64,000 nucleotides of DNA from Aspidiotus rigidus. Its lineage: Eukaryota; Arthropoda; Insecta; Hemiptera; Diaspididae. Of this stretch, positions 33,271 to 45,317 are shown in pieces. How positions within the stretch are numbered: position 1 is the stretch's first letter; each line of letters opens with the position of its first letter. Location of the stretch: positions 20,041,501-20,105,500 of the forward strand of contig JAVHKY010000003.1 of assembly GCA_035079385.1 (NCBI GenBank). The letters are read 5' to 3'. The position numbers and the translations under genes are program-made. A model generated the notes under the pieces. That model saw only the letters and a list, made by a program, of their open reading frames with translations, was not told the DNA's origin and did not search any database.

Positions 33271-36200
33271 AACGAGAAGCATACGTCGTGGAAAAATAAA
33301 TAACAAAAATAGATTTCTAATATCAGTGACGTATATGTAGAGAAAAGAATGCAGGTTAAATTCTATTCTCTCATGTTTTATAGAAGAATCTTGTACTCTG
33401 CCCTGGATATTCTCTCTTAACCTTTTGTTTTCAACTTGATCAATTTTCAGGCACTTCGAACAGCTCTGTATCCTCTCAGTCATAAGAAGTTACTGTGAAA
33501 TCTTGTATTTTTAAATATTTTGTCTTCGAAACTGGGAGCGTTTGTCGAAGTGATCAAAGTTTCAATCCTACACTAGCATCGAGCCTTGTGAGATGATAAG
33601 ATACTAGACTGTGTGGAAATATTAGTTTGAACGTCAGGTCATGAGAATGTTGACGAGGATGGAAGAGTTTTTACCCAAAATTAACCTTCACCAGTATTTG
33701 ACTGCCAAAAAATCCTCCCTTGAAACTCTGAATATAATATCGTTCGTTATCTTTGTAGAAGAAAATTAGTATACAGATGACATTGATGGTCATGGAAAGT
33801 CGGAAAGTGTTCGGCAAAAGTGAAACAATCTATAAACTAAGCTATTTTTGCACGCTCCTCTCGATTTTATTACTTCTTTTCGCAATCTTAACGTTAAAAA
33901 GGTCCTCGGAAGAGACACAAAAAAATATATATATGATACTGACCGTTCGAAAACGAGTCAACTTCATTGATAAAATAAAAAAACATACGTTTCAAATTTC
34001 ACGGCGTAAAGAGAAATTCGAATTCACGTTTTTAGCAGACGTAATAAAAATGATGATTGATGTGCGGCCCACGTGTTTTTAACCACAGCATAACTACACG
34101 AGATATTTATAGAATGGGTTTGCAAATAAGTACATCCTCTCTCTAGTGCAGTGACGATGTGCAGTATATTTCAGTCGACGTTCGGTAATTCTGAACGTTG
34201 TTGAAATTAATTTCATTTTTTAAAGTATAACTTCACAGAAATCGCCGACAAAAGCGAATAAATTTCAAACCGCAGGTACCTCAAGTATAAGATGCGTTTA
34301 AGCTCATCGCGGCTAATATTATAAGGATTATCGGAAAGAAAAGTATTATTTTATGTTCCCTTTCCACGATAATGAATACGTGTATTCATTAAGTCGATAT
34401 CATGCACGTGTGGTAGACTGGTCGTTCCTAAGATGAACGACGGAGACTGCATCATGAGGAGAAGATACTTGGTGAATGAATAATCGTAGAAGTGAAGGTA
34501 GAAATGTGAAACCAGAATTCAGAGATCCAAAGGTAAAGAATACGCGGTTTGATGAGAGAATGCAACGTACCTTATTTTTCAAGGTTAGAAATTCAACACG
34601 CGAAATCCGGCTTTAAGCTGACTTGACAAGCAGAGGAACACTGGTTATGGCAGACGTTAATGTATCAATTGCGGAAGGCGGCTATTATAGATACGAATAT
34701 ATGCATATAATGCATTATACACTCACGCACTGACGTAACATCGGAAAAAAAGAAAAAAATTAAAAACGTATATTTTTGGCCAGAACGAGCGATGTTCTTG
34801 AATTTTTTCAATTTATTTCAGGAAATGATGCGGAAATATTAGGTGTAGATAAGTTAGGATGAATAGTTTAATAACGCCTGTACAGGAATGTTTAAAACTC
34901 AACATTTTTTCAATTCCTAGCATTTTATTTTTCTTCAAATAAATCACGAGCGTGTATTGTAAGGTATGATGTAACTTGCTAGCCCATTACTCTCGAGACA
35001 GAGATAAACAAGCATGTCGATGCGAACATTAATCGTAGAGCACATCACCTCTTCAGCATATTTTCAGGACATTTACCTAGAAAAATTTAAAAATTCAAAA
35101 ACACGAATTTTTGTGGAAGCGATAAATTTTCCATTTATTTATTTATTTATGTTTTGTAAATTCAATCTAGTTCCTCTCAACACTCGATTGTCCAGTTATA
35201 AATTGTTTTCTCGTATAATTAATTTAAAACGTCTCATCGTGTAATTAGTCCTTAGAATGTTTTCATTTACTCGGATAACACGTAACAATTTTCCTTGAGA
35301 AACTCGTTTATTTCTTTTCAGTCATTACGATTTCTTGCCGTACCGGGATGCTTTATCCATCCTCGTTTCTAGTGTGTAATAATTGCAGTTTACTGATTGG
35401 TTGATTCAATGACATGAAAAGTCCAGACTTTTTGACAATTATCTCGTCACCGTCGGTATTTACCTCCTCTGGCATTCATACCAGCGCCTCTACAGATACA
35501 TTTATTGGCAAATGAGCCGCGAAGACCAAATGAAAGTGATTGTGGTCGACCCTAGAAAAAGTCGGTGACTATCAACCAATGTTGAATTCCAAAATATATT
35601 TATTGATTATTGATTCTATTCAGTCGTATTGGTTTAGAGTATGGAGTTTGTCGACTGGAAAAATTGCTATACGCAGTGGAAATTATTGATTTATTTCTGT
35701 CACTTTCCGTTTCAAGTGAGATATTTGACTCCACTCAGTGATAGTTGAGATCTTCATCAATTGAAACGTCCCACCTTCTCTCCTAATTGAGAAGTCTTCC
35801 TTCTTATAGGGATCTAACTCGAAACCCCGTACGTCATCTAGAATCCACTTATTCGTACACGGAGGTTACCGAGTTGTAAGTTCTTAAAAATAGAAATATC
35901 CCCACGTTCTAATCTCTTGTCATCAATTTCTACGCGATATCAACAAGTCTTGTTATCCAACAAAATATGACTCGGTAATTACTTCCTCCGTAGCGGGTTT
36001 AAAGTCTTCTGCAGGTGCAGAGCACTGAACCTTGCGCGAGTTGAAGTTGCTGTATGTGTTTATAAAATGATACGCACGTTACGATGAATGGGTAAATAAA
36101 AAAATACGAATACCACATGTCTACCTCGTAATTTGCCTTTACGATAATGAGAAGAAATACGATTTCACCTACTGATTTTCGGTGAAATAGTTCAACCGTT

Positions 36201-36499
36201 AAACCTGGAAGTTTGTTTTCTTTCTCGCCCTTGTTGTGTTCTATGTTAGTAATTAGTTATTTTTACTCTTACTGTGTCTTCTACGTCGTTTTTCGTGTTT
36301 TATCAAATCAAATTACCCCATTTTTTCTAATTTACGATCTACACATTTATTTTTAGTACCTCGCATTTTGTGGCCAAGTCGATTCGTGTTGAATGAAGGG
36401 CCCCGCGGATTACTATTATTTAGTATGAGAAAGAAAATTTAGCAATTTGCAATGACTTCTTTTTTTGTAGTTCAGAAGTCAAAATTCTTTGGTACCTAA
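33271..36499. other. Intronic DNA, no gene seen
   Basis: Short open frames only, none recognisable. The segment has no transposon coding motifs, no long inverted repeats that I could find and no tRNA. It may hold exons of luna too short to see, but no KLF-like sequence was found. Confidence 0.4.
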
Positions 36500-36585
36500 A
36501 TGAGATTGAGGTATTGATGATGCCATGGAGACCGTTCGCGAGCGAAAATCCTCCGGGAATGTAACCCTTATTGAAGTAATCACGT
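36500..36585. repeat. Degenerate repeat unit, left of Penelope element 3
   Basis: The block GGAGACCGTTCGCGAGCGAA, then a CCTCC motif, then GAAGTAATCACGT matches units at 38940-39730, which carry GGTCGTTCGCGGAGA, CCTCC and AAAGTAATCACGT. The Penelope element at 36586-38935 therefore sits inside this array. Confidence 0.6.
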
Positions 36586-36611
36586 ATAGAATAGGAGGAA
36601 TAGTACAGCGC

Positions 36612-38533
36612 GCCTGAACTCACCCCGGAAGAGTTCCTCAACCTCCAGACTATCGCCTGCGGAAAACAATCAAGGCTTCACTCCCTCCTTCGTACAACTA
36701 AATTGAAGAAGCTCCAGCGTCTATCCAAACCGAAAACTCCTCATCCGGCTCCTGATACCGACACTCCCTTCGCTCCTGCCGTCGTCAACGTATCGTCCAC
36801 CCACTTCTCATCTCCTGAACTTGACCTCCTCAAAACAGGAAAGAAATTCGCGTTACCACCCACAAACCGGAAACAAGCCCTCGAGAGCGTCCTCGTCTCT
36901 GACCTGGCTACCGGTATTCGCACCGATAACCGCCTTAATGATGACAACACACGACATCTCATTCGCGAAGCTATCGATCAACTAGGCAACACTAAATCCC
37001 CTCTGGTCCGGTGCTTTTCCTCCTTGAAACGTAACCTGCAACATAACGATCTTACGCTGGTGAAAGCCGATAAAGGCGAAGCTGTTGTTATTATGCCGCG
37101 CCCATTATACGAACAAAAGGTCACCGACTTCCTGACCTCTGCCGGTGCCTCCAAAATTCCGTCAAAATTCGCCGAATACAACTCTGAAGTGCGTTCCACC
37201 ATCAAAAACGCTAGGCATATACTCCCCCACGAACGGAAATTCCTCCTACAAATGAACCCTTCACTGCCCCAACTGTATGGGCAGATGAAGCTACATAAGC
37301 CAGACCTATCAATACGGCCAGTCGTCGCTTTCTATTCCGACCCAACCTACAAGCTCGCGAAGTTCCTGACCAACTGGTTCTGCTCCGTGTTCGACTTCAA
37401 TCCTCCTTATGCGGTTCGCAACTCCCTCGATCTCACATCAAGAATGTCCACCACAAATTTTCCTTCCGGATCGATACTAGTCTCATTCGACGTCGCCAGT
37501 ATGTTTTCTAAAATTCCGGTGGCGCGCACCTCCCCCCTCCTCCTCCGGTTCCTGGAAAGACAGAATATTCATCCGGACATCATCAACGAATTCCGCAATT
37601 TACTCCAGGTGTGCCTCTCTCAAAACAATTGCGTCTTCAGGAAAACGACGTACAAGTTTCCGGATAGGCTTCCGATGGAAGGTCCCATGTGTTCATGAAC
37701 TACCTCGAAACCTCCATTCTCAGCTCAAGCCCATACGCCTCTCGAATACGATTCTGAGCTCGATATGTGTTATGTGTCTGGCGTGGCCCTCTTCCGGAGC
37801 TACAACTCTTCCTCCAAGAACTCAACAATTTTGACCCCGCTATCAAATTCACGCTTGAAACAGGAGGAAACAGCATCAATTTTCTAGACGTCACCATCAG
37901 CCTCATCGAAAAACATAATATTCTAAAAGCTAAATTTGGCATCTTTAGGAAAGCTTCGTTCACGGGCGTTTCCATCCACGCGGACTCCTTCCATCCTCCA
38001 TTCCACAAAATGGCAGCCATAAACGCAGCCATCCACAGGCTGATCCATATTCCTCTAGATGACGTGTCTTTCGAACACGAGATCAAGCAAATCGAAAAAA
38101 TTGCCAAGTTAAACGGCCTCGAATCTAACATCCGCCTCTTGGTCAGACGTAAACAACTTAAAAAGCTGCTCACCGAACTCCCTCCCGACGAGCCCCCCCT
38201 CAAAAGAGCTCAACCTCCAGAACACGATGGATTCGCCTACCATACCTCGGGAGACCTACAGAAAAACTTTCCTCAAAGCTCCGAAGATTCAACTACCAAG
38301 TAGGCTTCTATCCGGTCAACACTTTGTCTAAGCTGTCCACCTTGAAGGATGCTGTACCACCAATGGATAAGTCAGGCATTTACCGAGTAATGTGTAGTTC
38401 CTGCGATGCCCTGTACGTTGGCCAGACCGGCCGCTCCCTCCGTACTCGCTTCCGCGAGCATAAAGCAGCCATCTCCAATGGAAAATACTCTGCTTTTGCT
38501 GAACATTGCAATCTACAAACTCGTCGACTCTAA
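36612..38533 (+). pseudogene. Penelope-like RT and GIY-YIG protein, catalytic residues deleted
   Basis: The frame is open from about 36612 and has no ATG by homology. It carries LTLVKADKGEAVVIM, QMKLHKPDLSIRPVV, LVSFDVASMFSKIP and RLPMEGPM. Then a deletion with frameshift removes the SPL-AEIF block; the sequence resumes as MNYLETSILSSSPYASRIRF, has TGA where W is expected, and reads ARYV followed directly by LCVW. The two aspartates of YVDD are thus gone. Downstream are FKLGFY-type sequence and the GIY-YIG start GIYRVMCSSCDALYVGQTGR with TRFREH (38380-38460), which ends early at a stop after LQTRRL. The protein cannot polymerise DNA. Confidence 0.85.
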
Positions 38534-38664
38534 ACGACACATCATCTACCTTTCTTAATCCGTTCATTAAATTCTACTACAACTTTAATCAGCACTTCCT
38601 GTCTTGACCTGATCCCCTCGTTCAACTTTCTTTCATCTCCTTACCAGTTTCAATGCTTTCATTC

Positions 38665-38718
38665 AGTTCTCTCCTGATGATGATAGACGCCAGCTCTATC
38701 GAAACCGGTCGAACAACT
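38665..38718 (+). ncRNA. Hammerhead ribozyme-like fold of Penelope element 3
   Basis: Helix I outer part AGTT/AACT (38665-38668 with 38715-38718), a small internal loop, and inner part TC/GA; core CTGATGA (38674-38680); one extra U; a 6-bp helix II GATAGA/TCTATC with a 7-nt loop; GAA (38701-38703); a 2-bp helix III AC/GT around CG; cleavage nucleotide C38710. The layout is that of 28795-28849, but the bases of helices I, II and III differ and still pair. Helix I is short, so activity is uncertain. Confidence 0.65.
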
Positions 38719-38935
38719 AGTCCTCGGAACTAATCTAAATTTGTATTTTCGACAAATTTATCATTATATTATTTTGGGCCAATTTTTCCTTAATTTATAT
38801 TTTTATTTTATTTTCCGTTCTACCTCTTTTCCGTTGTGGTGTTTCTCTAGTCATCTGAGTAAAAAATTTCGATAATAAAACTCAAGTTCCGGACTCTATA
38901 ATCTGTTACGTGCTGTACTATTCCTCCTATTCTAT

Positions 38936-39735
38936 TCAAATGGCTCGTAGTCACGAGGAAAACATTCAAATTAAAGTAATCACGTGGTCTTCGCTAAAAA
39001 TACTTTTACGTCTTTTCCCTCAGACCGAGGTTCTCTTTTATGAGCGTTAAGAACTAAAAACTTTTCATGTCCAAGGTCGAGATCATCAATAACGTCACAA
39101 AGGCCATACGCGTCCACATTCTTAGGTGAAACTCATTGTTGACGTCATGGAGGTCGTTCGCGGAGATGAATCCTCTATACCCTCAATAGAAATAACTGCG
39201 GGTTCTTTGCTGAAAATATTCCCGAGTCCCTCCTCTGTGGGAGTTCAAGTCAAATTTTCCCGGACCTTCCAAAAGTTGAGGTCATCGACGACGTCACGAA
39301 GGTCATATGCGTCCACGTTCATGGTCCTTCTATGTAGAGGTTTAAAATCTCTCCTTTCTGAGGATTCTTCTCCTGAAACTGTTTCGTCCCTAAATTTGGT
39401 CAAAGTTAGGCCGTTCGCAGACAAAAGTCCTCCAGTGATGTACCCCAAATAAAAGTAATCGTGTGATTTTCCCTAAAAATATTTTCAAGTCTCTCCTCTT
39501 TCAAGGTCCTCCTTTATGGAAGTTCAAGTCTTGGTCAGAGTCATCGATGGTGGCGTCTCAAAGGCCGTACGTGTCCGAATTTGTGGCTATCACGTGCATA
39601 GGTAGATTGGAAATCACTCCTCTCTCTCAGGGTCCTTCTCTCTGGAGTTCACTGCTCGAAATTGTTTCGTCCCCAAATTAGGTGAAGGTCATTGATGACG
39701 TTACAAAGGCTGTTGGCAGACATGAACTGGACGTG
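38936..39735. repeat. Degenerate tandem array, period about 200-260 bp
   Basis: Recurring landmarks in order: AAAGTAATCACGTGG (38974, 39451 and a variant near 39188), CTAAAAATA, an AAGTCT/ACGTCT plus CCTC block, GACGTCA with AAGGTC and GCGTCCAC (39080-39120, 39290-39320, 39545-39580), and a TTCGTCCC block (39385, 39664). Units are strongly diverged. Similar TGACGTCA-containing sequence lies at 45225-45300 and 46800-46890. Short open frames here have no support. Confidence 0.65.
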
Positions 39736-40599
39736 GACGTAGACTCTTTCGAGGATATACCCGAGGTACCAAAATAATAATAATAATAAGCTTGCAGGAT
39801 ATGAATGGCTGATGTTCCTCCAAGAAGTGCATTCTCGTAGCGACGTCATAAAACGAAATTTTTTCCTGAATTTTGTCAGTGGTGCGTCATGGGTAAGATG
39901 AGGGATTCTACTTTCAGGAACCAAACAAATGTGGAAGGGTTCGACGATAATGCATTCCCCTAGCCCCGTTACAGGATCCGGGAAAAATTTTGTTCTTGGT
40001 GCTCCGCTCAAAAAATAAGTATGTTGAGGTTGTATAGAGTATCTACTAAATTTGGTAGATGCATTTCTAAGGGCACATTGACCGTTCTTATTCTGCTACA
40101 CCTTTTACTGTAGCAACAACCTAATTGAATTGATGCATATTTTTAAGGATTGTATCAATTTCAGGTCAGTTGATTGAAGTAAACTGCAACTCACTCGTGG
40201 ATCTAAAAATCGAAGTATAATTGATAGACTGATTTTGTGAAAAGATAGAGTCGAAACGCTTATGAAATAGTTTGTTAAAACGATATCACTGCATTTCACG
40301 TGGCACGTATTAGAATTGATCTGGAAAAAAATTTCCATTGAGTGCTATTCTTTGGGAATGGGTATTTGTTCTTATGTGTACGGACGAAACTGATCAAAAA
40401 ATGATAAACGAGATTACGTGAGAATAATCTTCCAGCTTATCGTACTTTCGTGCCGAATTCTTTATCCTTTTAATCTAACTGTAATATGCGAGTTGATGTT
40501 ATTGAATATACTATCTTTTTGGAAAGACAATAATCTGTTCTGATCTGCTGGTATAGTATTCCATCATTTTTTGGCTACTGCACTGTAAAATTGCTCAAA
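39736..40599. other. Intronic DNA, nothing recognised
   Basis: A short (AAT)n run near 39773 and small open frames. No gene or mobile element was identified. Confidence 0.4.
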
Positions 40600-40601
40600 T
40601 A

Positions 40602-41498
40602 CAGTCGATGCCGACTATAACGAGGCCGGTTGAAACGAGATTTCGGGTATTGCGAGCAGAATCCGTGGTCCCTTGCAATTCACCCATACAGGCTATGTAA
40701 ATTACACCGGTTCCTACGAGGAGTGATGCCGGTCTTAACGAGCTTTTCCTTATCAATTAGGGCGTATATCCTCGCAAAAATGTTACATCTCTTATCATAC
40801 AAAGATTGGTTACCCTTGAATGGAATGTTGGAAACACCGGTTAGTCTGTTTTGGCCTCGCGGGGAAAACTTTTCTCCTTCTCCAAGATTCGAATTTTTTT
40901 CCCCTCTCCTTCTTTCAAACATCTTCTCGCATCCATCAGCATTCCTCCTCCACCTCTATCAAAAACTTGTCTGGAAGGAGACAGTTCGAAAGCTTCGGAT
41001 GCACCATCAAGTATCAACAGTCGACTTGTGACATTTGAGCTACGATATAGCAACGGTGAATTTCATAGGTGGGCCATTTTATTTTGACAAGTTTTTCCAG
41101 CTTTTCACTTGTGAACAGATGAACGCAGCTACAAGATTCTTTATATTCATTCAACCTTATAATTATAATTTGCACTCCATCTTCTTGCAACCGGACATTC
41201 ATTTTCCGACCTGAGAATGTTCACGTTTTACATGAGGAGAGGCCTAGAGACAACGCTGGCGCTCTGGAAACAGTCGAAATAAATTCTACCTATGAAATAA
41301 ATATGTACAAACTCCCTCGTTCGTTTTTCTCTACTGCATTTGTGTAAGTTTTTCTCTATTTTCGTATGTAGCGAGCTTCTCGGTATATCCGGACATAACG
41401 AGAATCTCGTTATAACCGGGGTATGTCTACTGCGAGCTTCCGGGTAAAGCGAGAAAAAGTATCAGGCCCTTGAATCTCGTTATAGTCGGCATCGACTG
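40602..41498. mobile_element. Pogo-like MITE with 23-bp perfect TIRs
   Basis: The left end begins CAGTCGATGCCGACTATAAC (40602-40624). The right end is its exact inverse complement (41476-41498). Both are flanked by TA (40600-40601 and 41499-41500), the duplication of the Tc1/mariner/pogo group. The CAGT start and the CTATAACGAG phrase are usual for pogo-type termini. Inner phrases such as AACGAGATTTCGGGTA and AGCGAG recur near both ends. The 897 bp hold no transposase; internal frames (such as 40630-41031) match nothing, so the element depends on a transposase encoded elsewhere. Confidence 0.88.
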
Positions 41499-41500
41499 TA

Positions 41501-44500
41501 GTTTCTGTGTAACAAAAATATTCTCCACCATGTACGACTTGCAGTAATATTATTCTGTTGTTTTCTGAATTGGAATACAGGGGTCTGAGTAGGTCCGAAT
41601 CGAGTAGATAATCGTTTCTGGAGTATGATGAAAAAGTCATGACTTTTCGACTGATTAACATGTGAATGTTTTACCACGTCACGAAGTTTAATCTTATCTG
41701 ACGACATTTAGAGAAAAATATTAATGCAGGATAGAATTGAAAAGAAGATATTTCAGTGTCACGTTCTAGTAATAAAGGCTATTTGCATTCGGTGAGTCGA
41801 CTTACTTTTAGGCGGACGAGGAAAATGTAGACATTATAACGTTGTCAGTCATTGGGTTATGAGGTCAACGATAATAATGGAATTTTAAAAACAATATCGT
41901 CACGGGGCAAGATATAGAGGGATGATAATGAAGAATGCGGAGGGTGCGTTGTGTAAGTATGTGCGTGTGTGTTGTCGCTCGGTGTGTAGTTGAGTGCCGG
42001 GATTTTCCGGTGCCGTGAGTTCGCTAAGGGAAGTTTTAGTTGGTACGTAGTAAACGTGACCGTGTAGTCGAAAATAAGGTTAGTGTTGGAAAAATCAATT
42101 TTATAAAGTGTTCGACGTCTGTATGGAGGCGAAACGATTACACGGTTTGGGCTTCGTTAGGCATACTTCTCTTTATTTTTCACACACGTAAAAAAGACCG
42201 TTGTACGAAGTTGAAGCTTTAGTAAGCAGGTCTATGTCTCTTTTCTCCTTTTCCCAATATTACGATTGTCCAGCATTTTGGAATAGTTGCTATAACTATT
42301 AATCTGCCGATGTGTTCTGTTATAGGTTTCCTCCTATAAAGCCATCGGATCTCATCTTCTATAATAAATTATTTTGTTCAATGTAGAGTACCCGATATTT
42401 TGAATATCATACTAGCAGAATATTTCACCGTGTTCCAACGTGAAGAATGCATTAGAAAAACTAGATCTGAATCGATGGCAATTTGAGTTGAACTTCAAAC
42501 GTTTTGAATTTCACCGCAATTTTTCATGCGATAATAAGAAGGTCAACTTTTAGCCTGAGCCAGGGCGCAAATTACTATAGATGTGATCTTAAACTCTGAT
42601 GATTAAAATTTCGAACAGATAAAATCTGAATTATTTTTGATTGCAACAATTAATTCGGTTTATTTAATCCGTCGTCTTCTTACACCGGTCACACCTCACG
42701 GTTTTAGTCTTCATTTGCAACTCTCTTTGGAAATGAATTATGAAATCGTCTTAGTCGCTCTAATATCGTTAAAGAGTTAACTTGCATTTGGTTAGGACTA
42801 ACACCTCTAACGAAATTACGACGTTAGAAAGGAATTTACCGGTCGAAATAAGTTCTCACCGATAAATATTGAATTCGTAATGCTGCTGGATCATGCTGAA
42901 GTTTTTGCGAATGAGAAATTAAATCGAAGTTTATTTATTGTCATCGGGCTTTCATTTTATAAAATAGCGGAAACAAATTCAGTTTTTTCTAAAACCTGTG
43001 AAATTTACCGCTCTACAACTGAAGTGGTATCGAGAAGGTTTTTGTCTTAAATTGCTCGCAAACCTCTGCGCTGAGATCGTGTGGCGGATTTAAGTTCTTT
43101 ACTCTCAAGATATTTTAAAGAATAAAAAATGCAAGAAACGAGTTTGAAAGTGCTTGATGAGAACTCGATAAAATGAGAGTATTAGGTCTTTTGTTTTCGG
43201 CTCGAAGATCTCAGGATAAATTAATGAGGGCTTATCAAGTTTGTTACTGCGGGAAAATCCTTCGAGCATTAGTAAATCGAGCTTCGAAAAGAAAGCCTTA
43301 GGCGCGATCTGATATTTTTATACCATCTTTGGGAAAGAAATCAAAAATTTTTCCTCTTACTTGACAGCTATTCCCCCTTGAGTACGAGGTTAGTACTTAA
43401 AATGTTGACATTAAAGTGTAGCCGATCTAAACCTTCGAAGTCACGGCTTCCTATGTTTTTGAAGAGCAGCTTTTCAATACGTTTGTAACCATTGGCGGAC
43501 TGTCTTGTGTTCGTATCAACTTGCTTCTATGTATCATTAACATGTACGTGTCCTATAGACGTTGTGACTGCTAGAATAATAAAATAATAATCGATAATGT
43601 TATTTGAGAGCGAGGATCATTAACTTTTTTGTGATATACCTAAGTCAGTCATAAAAATGCTTAAATATTAATTACTATAGCTGTAAAATATCGAGTGACA
43701 TAATTTTCGTAGAATTTGGTCGTTTTTACGAAATGAAGTAAATTTAAAGCCAGTGTTCGATCTCGTCAATTATAAAATAGAAAGCAATAACTCGTATTCT
43801 GTAAGTTCTAAAATAATTTGTCCCGCGCGGATTTCGGGTGACGGTTGTCCTCTAGAGAGGTGGAGCGCAATCAACGTAATTTTACCCGTCTCGTTGGTTA
43901 GCATAGAACTTATAATTCATTCATGTTGGAAAATTCTCCTCGACTCGCACTGAAAAATCGGAGCTACGCGTATATTGAAAATAGCGATGCATCTGAGAAT
44001 TATAATTTTTTTCTCCATTTTCCTGGTTCATATATAGATCGAAATTTTTCAGCGTGGAAATATGAAACCTTCGATCTTGCCGGTCTCTTTCATCACCGTT
44101 TAGTGATGTTGCTTTTGGCTTTTTTTCTCTTTCAGAGAGAGATGAAAAATACTCCAGGAACTAAATTCAGTATCACTGTTACTTTTAAAAAAGTTTTGAA
44201 ATTCTACGTGCTTCTAAATCGTCGACGGGAACTTGAAACGGAGTTTAAGAAGTCTGTTCTGAGCCTTTCGTTGTTTCTGGATAACTTCTGATTTGCTCTG
44301 GAATATGCACAAGTCACTCCTTGTCGAAAGTTTTCTTTGTGCCTACACAGTTAGTTTATAAATGGTCTAACGATCCTTTTGGCGGGCGGTAGTGTCAGAA
44401 TCCTGCTATCAAATGAGAAATAGTATTGGAAAATTCGCATTTTTGATGATGTGAAGAGAAAAGAGAGAATGGGAAAAAGTAGACTTGACAGAAACCAAAA

Positions 44501-45229
44501 ATTTTAAAAACTCGAAAAAAAAAAGAAAAATCACGTTCCAAACGAAAACTTTTTCGCAAAGAGTCCTCCTTCTTGTCAAGCTTCTTTCAAGTTCCTAATG
44601 TGGATCGAACTCTTTTTAGGTCAAGGACATCATATACACTTTTGTCTGGCCTCATAAATGGTGAGTTCCATCGTAGAAATTTTTCTTAAGTTGCATTAGT
44701 CAAGGTAATTCGAGATAAGGATCGTGATATCAGTGTCCTTCAAGTATATGGATAATCTGACTCAACGGAGAAGAGAGAGGAGGCTGAAGACGCCTCTATC
44801 CTCCTTCTGTTGGTCTGTGAAGAATGCGGATATGTGCAAACAGACGGATTTAATAATTAAAAGGGATCCAAAATTTTTTCAATTCCCAAGGAAAATTCAT
44901 TGCTTGGGAGAAGATGTGAAAAAAGAACAGGAGAATTGACATAGAAAAATAGACGCCATTAGCTCGACTGCCCCCTAAAAAACAGCCAATCTGAAATTAT
45001 GCGCGTTTTTAATCTCAAAACATCCTAAATTTGACATCTTTTTTTGGATAAAGAAAACACTTTTTCTCAAGTTTTTTATTTTACGAGTGCTCTATTTTTT
45101 TTTTTTTCTTCTTCTTGGAAACGCATTCGGAACCTGCAAAAATATTTTAAAAGGTGAAATAAATGGTATCTTTCGCGAACCCAAGTTTTCCTGTAATCTA
45201 GTCTAGACAAATTCTTTCTAACCTAGCTT
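41501..45229. other. Intronic DNA, no gene supported
   Basis: No protein homology. The GC-rich piece at 41935-42060 differs from its surroundings and could be an alternative promoter or first exon, but no start site or donor can be defined. Other open frames (for example 43923-44291) have no recognisable domain. Confidence 0.4.
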
Positions 45230-45317
45230 AGGTTGATGACGTCATGAGTTAGTGACGTCATCAAAGTCGAACGCAGACGATTTCTGGGGCTGCTTCCTTC
45301 TATGCAACACAACTGAC
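45230..45317. repeat. TGACGTCA-containing repeat piece, left of the R1-like element
   Basis: GATGACGTCATGAGTTAGTG is followed by GACGTCATCAAAGTCGAACG and, a little further on, GCTGCTTCCTT. Similar order and sequence occur at 46808-46900 on the other side of the non-LTR fragment, so the fragment may have landed inside such a repeat. Also similar to units at 38936-39735. Confidence 0.5.

Larger units (their letters stand above)
36586..38935 (+). mobile_element. Penelope-like element 3, distinct family, flanked by 24-bp inverted repeats
   Basis: A plus-strand RT, GIY-YIG and hammerhead-like motif lie between two perfect 24-bp inverted repeats (36586-36609 and 38912-38935; left copy begins ATAGAATAGGAGGAATAG). 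Penelope elements can be flanked by terminal repeats in direct or inverted orientation. The protein differs clearly from the 28745 and 53414 copies. The coding part is open from about 36612, so the 5' end of the ORF is missing. Confidence 0.8.
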
